In this document: positions 60,443 through 64,000 of the stretch, in pieces | How the letters are laid out: each line of letters starts with the position of its first letter | How positions within the stretch are numbered: position 1 is the stretch's first letter | Assembly: GCA_020634565.1 (NCBI GenBank) | Contig: JACKBN010000007.1 | Coordinates: forward strand, 230,994-294,993 | DNA: 64,000 nucleotides | From: Ardenticatenaceae bacterium | GTDB taxonomy: Bacteria; Chloroflexota; Anaerolineae; Promineifilales; Promineifilaceae | Direction of reading: 5' to 3' | Position numbers and translations under genes: made by a program | Notes under the pieces: generated by a model | Told to the model about the DNA's origin: nothing | The model's database searches: none | What the model saw: only the letters and a program-made list of their open reading frames with translations

Positions 60443-61309
60443 ATGAGCAAAAACGACCAACCAACATTATTAGTCACCGGCGCTTCCGGCCAACTGGGGC
60501 AGCGCGTTGTTGAATTATTGCTAGAGGCCAATGCAGGCACCATTGTCGCCACCACACGCACGCCAGAAAAGCTGGCCAATTTGGCAGAGAAGGGCGTCAT
60601 CGTGCGCCACGCTGATTTCAACCAGCCAGATTCATTACCAGAAGCATTTGCAGGTGTGGATCGCCTGCTGATCATCAGCACCGATTCCCTGGAAAAGCCG
60701 GGCTTGCGGGTAACACAGCATCAAGCGGCCATCAAAGCGGCCGAAGCGGCGGGTGTGAGCCATGTCGTTTACACGTCCGTTGTGAACCCAGGCCCAGGAT
60801 CCGTTATTCCCGATCATTATGAGACGGAAGAGGCGTTGGCTGCCAGCCAGCTCAACTGGACCATCCTGCGCAATAATCTTTATGCCGATCTCTTGCCCAG
60901 CACCATTGGGCAGGCCATTCAGATGGGGCAATTGTTTAGTGCGGCTGGGGACGGCCGTTTAGCCTACATTTCACGCGAAGATTGTGCCCAGGCTGCGGCG
61001 GCTGCGCTGCTCTCCTCGTTTGACGGCCGTAAAACCCTGAACATCACCGGCGCCGAAGCGTTGTCCCCTGCCGATCTAGCTGATCTGGCCAGCAACATGG
61101 CCGGCAAACCAGTCACCTACGTTCCTCTAACCAAAGATGAGCTCATCAATAATATGGTGGCTGCTGGTGTACCGGAACCTGCTGCCCAATTCGTGGGGGC
61201 ACTCGACGCCGCCACCGCACGGGGACAATTCGATGTGCTCTCTGACGACTTTGCCGAACTGACTGGCCGTAAACCAACGGCCGTTGCTGATTTCCTGGCA
61301 GCAAATTAA
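60443..61309 (+). CDS. NmrA-type NAD(P)-binding oxidoreductase (QOR2-like)
   Basis: 288 residues. The Rossmann motif LLVTGASGQLGQRVVELLLE is followed by IVATTRTPEKLANLAEKGV. It resembles the quinone oxidoreductase 2 (YtfG) group, which pairs with HxlR-type regulators. AAGGAGTTACACA precedes the ATG. It lies divergent to the regulator gene. Confidence 0.9.
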   Translation: MSKNDQPTLLVTGASGQLGQRVVELLLEANAGTIVATTRTPEKLANLAEKGVIVRHADFNQPDSLPEAFAGVDRLLIISTDSLEKPGLRVTQHQAAIKAAEAAGVSHVVYTSVVNPGPGSVIPDHYETEEALAASQLNWTILRNNLYADLLPSTIGQAIQMGQLFSAAGDGRLAYISREDCAQAAAAALLSSFDGRKTLNITGAEALSPADLADLASNMAGKPVTYVPLTKDELINNMVAAGVPEPAAQFVGALDAATARGQFDVLSDDFAELTGRKPTAVADFLAAN

Positions 61310-61324
61310 GCAACTTTCCCGGTT

Positions 61325-61363
61325 TATCCAGGCAAGTTAGCTATCAACAAACTTGCCTGGATA
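61325..61363. terminator. Bidirectional hairpin between convergent genes
   Basis: TATCCAGGCAAGTT and AACTTGCCTGGATA form a perfect 14-bp stem with an 11-nt loop, between convergent genes ending at 61309 and 61371. No long T-run is present. Confidence 0.6.
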
Positions 61364-61370
61364 CCACATC

Positions 61371-62537
61371 TTACCATTTGCCGCTAGCGCCACCGCTGCC
61401 AGAGGAGCTTCCCCCACCAAAGGAGCTGCCAGAACTGGAAGAACGAGAAGAAGAACTTGAACTGCTCCACGAGCTGCTATTATCATCATCGTCAGTACGA
61501 ACCAGCATCGGAATCGTCGATTCCCGCACATGCTCATAACGGCAATGGCTACAGTAATCACGATGTCGCCGTAATCCAGTGCTGGTATAGGTTGCGCTGT
61601 AAACAACTGTGGAAGAATGTATCAATGTTTGATACCCACATTTGTGACATTTACTGTACTGCTTTAGCCAGTTTTTGTAGGGAATAATTTCATACTGTTC
61701 ACAATTCTGGCAAAGCCACACATCATAATCAATTGAGCTGATACCTTCTTCCGTGATTTGCCCCTTATCCAGGTAAGTATTGTCTGCCTGTTCATCCAGG
61801 CGAATCATTTTTGATTGACAATTGGCACATAATCGCGTTTTATAGCGACGATAACGATAAAACAGCACGCCACCCAAGGGCGCACCTGCGGCACCAAGCC
61901 CAAGCAAAATTAAGCCGAAATTCTCCGATACATTGGACCGCGAAACGGCCGTTGGCTCCCCAACCTCCACCGCCGTCTGTAATGGCACATTATTCCCGCG
62001 CGTCTCAGCCAGCGATTCGTACACCTCACCGCGCAGACCAGCCACCACAGCACGGGAGCCTTCATAAATGCCCAAACTATAATTATCTTCACGCAAATAG
62101 GGGATGATAATTTGATCAACGATGCGCTGCATACGGCCGTTATCCTCACTGCCATAGCCTGCACCCAATTCAATACGCAGCTCCCGATCTTCTACGGCCA
62201 CCAAAAGCAACACCCCATCATTTCGGTCGGCATCCCCAATGCCCCAATCATTAAACAGATTGGTCGCAAACTGCTCAAGGGTCATGTCCTCTGTGTTGTA
62301 ATCTCGGAACGAAAGAACCGTCAGAACGGTCATTTGCACGCCGTCGCTAGTTTCAAACTCAGCAAGCAAGCTGCGGATTTCTTCTTCATCGTTAACGTCG
62401 ATCACTTCGGCGTAATCATTAACGTACTGATCAATAGCGAGGGGATAAGGTGATTGTGCAGAAACAACCGCGGCCGATAGCAACCCCCACAATAGCAAAA
62501 CGGCCGTTCCACCAACAAGTACCCGATACAACTTCAT
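61371..62537 (-). CDS. TPM-domain (YgcG-like) secreted or membrane protein
   Basis: 388 residues from the ATG at 62537 (GGGAG precedes). A signal peptide (LLLWGLLSAAVVSAQS) is followed by a TPM domain (DYAEVIDVNDEEEIRSLLAE, NDGVLLLVAVEDRELRIELG). A transmembrane helix lies near 205-230. A cysteine-rich region with three CxxC pairs (CANCQSKM, CQNCEQY, CHKCGYQ, and CSHCRYE) follows. The tail is a long Ser/Gly run. The function of YgcG-type proteins is not established, though they are linked to the cell envelope. Confidence 0.85.
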   Translation of the reverse strand: MKLYRVLVGGTAVLLLWGLLSAAVVSAQSPYPLAIDQYVNDYAEVIDVNDEEEIRSLLAEFETSDGVQMTVLTVLSFRDYNTEDMTLEQFATNLFNDWGIGDADRNDGVLLLVAVEDRELRIELGAGYGSEDNGRMQRIVDQIIIPYLREDNYSLGIYEGSRAVVAGLRGEVYESLAETRGNNVPLQTAVEVGEPTAVSRSNVSENFGLILLGLGAAGAPLGGVLFYRYRRYKTRLCANCQSKMIRLDEQADNTYLDKGQITEEGISSIDYDVWLCQNCEQYEIIPYKNWLKQYSKCHKCGYQTLIHSSTVVYSATYTSTGLRRHRDYCSHCRYEHVRESTIPMLVRTDDDDNSSSWSSSSSSSRSSSSGSSFGGGSSSGSGGASGKW

Positions 62538-62710
62538 GAAGTTTTCTCCCAAATAACGTTGTCAAACTTGCTCGCAGTATAAGATATTCCCAATCTGCCT
62601 AGTATCAACTACGCAACAATCACGTAAAAGATGCTGTCGCTTCCCACTTTTAGCCAGAATAAATTTCCTAGGTATACTTGACCAAAATCTAAACGAGGAG
62701 GTTAATTTTC

Positions 62711-62824
62711 ATGCTTGTCAATAAAACCCTATTGCTTGTGGGCCAAAACGGCCGTTTACGATCAACGGCCGCGTCCCACCACCAACTTAACAAAAATCAA
62801 CCGACTCGGACCATGCCTCGCTAA
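62711..62824 (+). CDS. Possible 37-residue peptide in the gap before mutS2
   Basis: The 402-bp gap 62538-62939 has no clear gene. An ATG at 62711 is preceded by GAGGAGG, an unusually strong ribosome site, and opens a 37-codon frame (start MLVNKTLLLVGQNGRLRST). TATACT lies at about 62672. It might be a leader peptide or a decayed gene; sequence alone gives no function. The rest of the gap holds a CTCTGTG repeat. Confidence 0.3.
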   Translation: MLVNKTLLLVGQNGRLRSTAASHHQLNKNQPTRTMPR

Positions 62825-62896
62825 AACAACCACACCCGAGGGTATGTGCTCCCAGAGTCGTCTAACAACTACAGATTTCGCAGCTCCGTTCAGAAA

Positions 62897-62930
62897 AACT
62901 CTGTTTTCTCTGTGATCTCTGTGGCCAAAA
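62897..62930. repeat. Dispersed CTCTGTG repeat just upstream of mutS2
   Basis: AACTCTGTTTTCTCTGTGAT and TCTGTGGCC match the dispersed repeats near 47388-47577. It ends about 10 bp before the mutS2 start, so it is probably part of its leader. Confidence 0.55.
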
Positions 62931-62939
62931 AGAAGAAAA

Positions 62940-64000
62940 ATGGACACAAAATCATTACATACCCTTGAATACCACAAGGTACTCAACATTCTAGCTGGCT
63001 ACACCAGCTTCAGCGCCGGCGAAGAGCTAGCCCGCAAACTCCAACCCACCACCGACCAGATTTTGGCCGAGCAGTGGCAAACGGAAACGGCCGAAGCGCT
63101 CCTGCTGCTAGACACCCACACCAACATCACCATTGGCGGTGCCCGCGACGTGCGCCGCCCCGCCGACAACTCCCTCCGCGGCTTCACCTTGCCCGCGGAA
63201 GATTTGCTGGACATTCGTAGTACGCTCGTTGCCTCCCGCACGCTCAAGCGGCAGCTGCTCAAAGTGGAAGATGAGTTCCCCTACTTGGCGGCCATCGCCG
63301 AGTTAGTGGAAGAAGTGCCCGGCCTGGTAGATGCCATCAGCAGCACCATTGATGAGCGAGGCGAAGTGCTGGACAGCGCCAGCAGCAAGCTGGCCAAAAT
63401 TCGCGCCGATCTGCGTACGGTACACGGCCGTATTCAAGACAAACTCCAGCGCCTGCTCAACTCCAGCCAAAACCAGTGGCTCCAGGAACCACTCATTTCG
63501 ATGAGAAGCGGCCGTTACGTCGTGCCCGTCAAAACCGATGCCAAAGGGCGCATCAAAGGCATTGTGCATGACCAAAGCGGCAGCGGGGCCACCGTCTGGG
63601 TGGAACCAATCGGCACAGTGGACCTGAACAATGAATACCGCGGCCTGCAAATGAGTGAACAAGCCGAAATCGAACGCATCCTGGCTGAACTCTCCGCCAA
63701 GGTGGCCGATGTCGCTGACGTGATCATTCGCATTGTAGAGCGCATGGCCGAGCTAGACCTGATTTTTGCCCGCGCCAAGTACGCCGCCATCATCAAGGGC
63801 GTGCCGCCAGACTTTGTCGATTGGCGCGAATTTGAAGAGCCTAAACCGCCCAAACAGGCCAACGAGCGAGCCCAATGGACACCGCCACCGCGCAATCCTC
63901 ATCCGGGCAGCACCGTCTGGATTCGTAACGCACGCCATCCTCTGTTGCCTCCCGGCGATGTCATCCCTACCGATCTCACGCTTGGTGACGACATCTTCAC
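62940..64000 (+). CDS. mutS2: Endonuclease MutS2, N-terminal part (cut by window edge)
   Basis: The first 353 residues are present. TLEYHKVLNILAGYTSFSAG opens the family, and the clamp/lever regions with ISSTIDERGEVLDSASSKLA follow, as does DQSGSGATVWVEP. The ATPase domain and Smr nuclease lie beyond the window. MutS2 binds branched DNA or rescues collided ribosomes. Ribosome site is weak (AAGAAGAAAA). Confidence 0.93.
   Translation, partial: MDTKSLHTLEYHKVLNILAGYTSFSAGEELARKLQPTTDQILAEQWQTETAEALLLLDTHTNITIGGARDVRRPADNSLRGFTLPAEDLLDIRSTLVASRTLKRQLLKVEDEFPYLAAIAELVEEVPGLVDAISSTIDERGEVLDSASSKLAKIRADLRTVHGRIQDKLQRLLNSSQNQWLQEPLISMRSGRYVVPVKTDAKGRIKGIVHDQSGSGATVWVEPIGTVDLNNEYRGLQMSEQAEIERILAELSAKVADVADVIIRIVERMAELDLIFARAKYAAIIKGVPPDFVDWREFEEPKPPKQANERAQWTPPPRNPHPGSTVWIRNARHPLLPPGDVIPTDLTLGDDIF

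Larger units (their letters stand above)
260..63431. repeat. Dispersed highly iterated palindrome ACGGCCGT (HIP1-like), first to last copy
   Basis: The octamer ACGGCCGT, often extended to GAAACGGCCGTTTCC, recurs throughout the window inside genes and between them. I tallied about 100 copies by eye. A random 64 kb of this composition should hold one or two. In coding DNA it is read mostly as Thr-Ala-Val (ACG GCC GT) or Asn-Gly-Arg (AAC GGC CGT), which explains the many TAV and NGR tripeptides in unrelated proteins. The coordinates span the first and last copy, not a continuous element. Confidence 0.93.

Noticed and set aside
1..64000. CRISPR array or phage genes
   Set aside because: No regularly spaced repeats with unique spacers and no phage structural, integrase or terminase genes were seen.

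Overview
The window is a bacterial chromosome segment of roughly 55-60% GC by eye. Gene content (a MalT-like LuxR regulator, an A-adding-type tRNA nucleotidyltransferase with DHH and CBS domains, MinCDE-RodA, an Amt-histidine kinase fusion, several lipobox proteins) fits a member of the Chloroflexota, probably Anaerolineae-like. That placement is inference. The octamer palindrome ACGGCCGT occurs about 100 times by hand tally, where one or two are expected. It behaves like the cyanobacterial HIP1 motif and lies inside and between genes.

3.8-30 kb: a complete propanediol-utilisation-type bacterial microcompartment (BMC) locus. The minus-strand operon (19155 down to 3831) reads pduU-V-A-B-C-D-E-G-H, a BMC-H shell gene with a cysteine-rich tail, pduL, a flavoprotein in the pduM position, pduN-O-P-S-T, then an unrecognised multi-pass membrane protein. 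The divergent plus-strand operon (19482 to 26825) carries a zinc alcohol dehydrogenase with an encapsulation-like C-terminal helix, an acetate/propionate-type kinase, a glycerol dehydrogenase, EutJ, a CoA-disulfide-reductase-like flavoenzyme and an orphan GHKL ATPase. Expected chemistry: B12-dependent dehydration of 1,2-propanediol or glycerol to an aldehyde (PduCDE, repaired by PduGH). The aldehyde is then either oxidised through acyl-CoA and acyl-phosphate to acid plus ATP (PduP, PduL, kinase) or reduced to alcohol (ADH). PduO and PduS regenerate adenosylcobalamin. PduA, B, N, T, U and the tailed BMC-H form the shell. Next comes a PocR-domain sensor kinase and an AraC-type response regulator (29829 to 26836), preceded in the sense direction by a cobalamin riboswitch with an intrinsic terminator.

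30-45 kb: a LuxR/MalT-type regulator broken by two frameshifts, a chloramphenicol-phosphotransferase-like kinase, lipoproteins, a membrane protein, a lytic transglycosylase, a VOC protein, a UPF0173 hydrolase, an M28 peptidase, a slipin, an ECF sigma/anti-sigma pair and a cystathionine-gamma-synthase-family enzyme.

45-64 kb: an IS1-family element with target duplication and a dnaX-type slippery site, tRNA-Gln(CUG), gltX, rodA, minE-minD-minC, a GDP-mannose-4,6-dehydratase-like enzyme, the Amt-histidine kinase, a serine hydrolase, a glycosylasparaginase-like Ntn hydrolase, a haloalkane-dehalogenase-like enzyme behind a paired palindrome, a small AT-richer cluster (possible effector-associated domain protein plus an acidic helical protein) coupled to uppS, an HxlR regulator with its divergent NmrA-type reductase, a TPM-domain protein, and the start of mutS2. 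The window also holds several families of short dispersed repeats, one of them inserted in frame in the tRNA nucleotidyltransferase.
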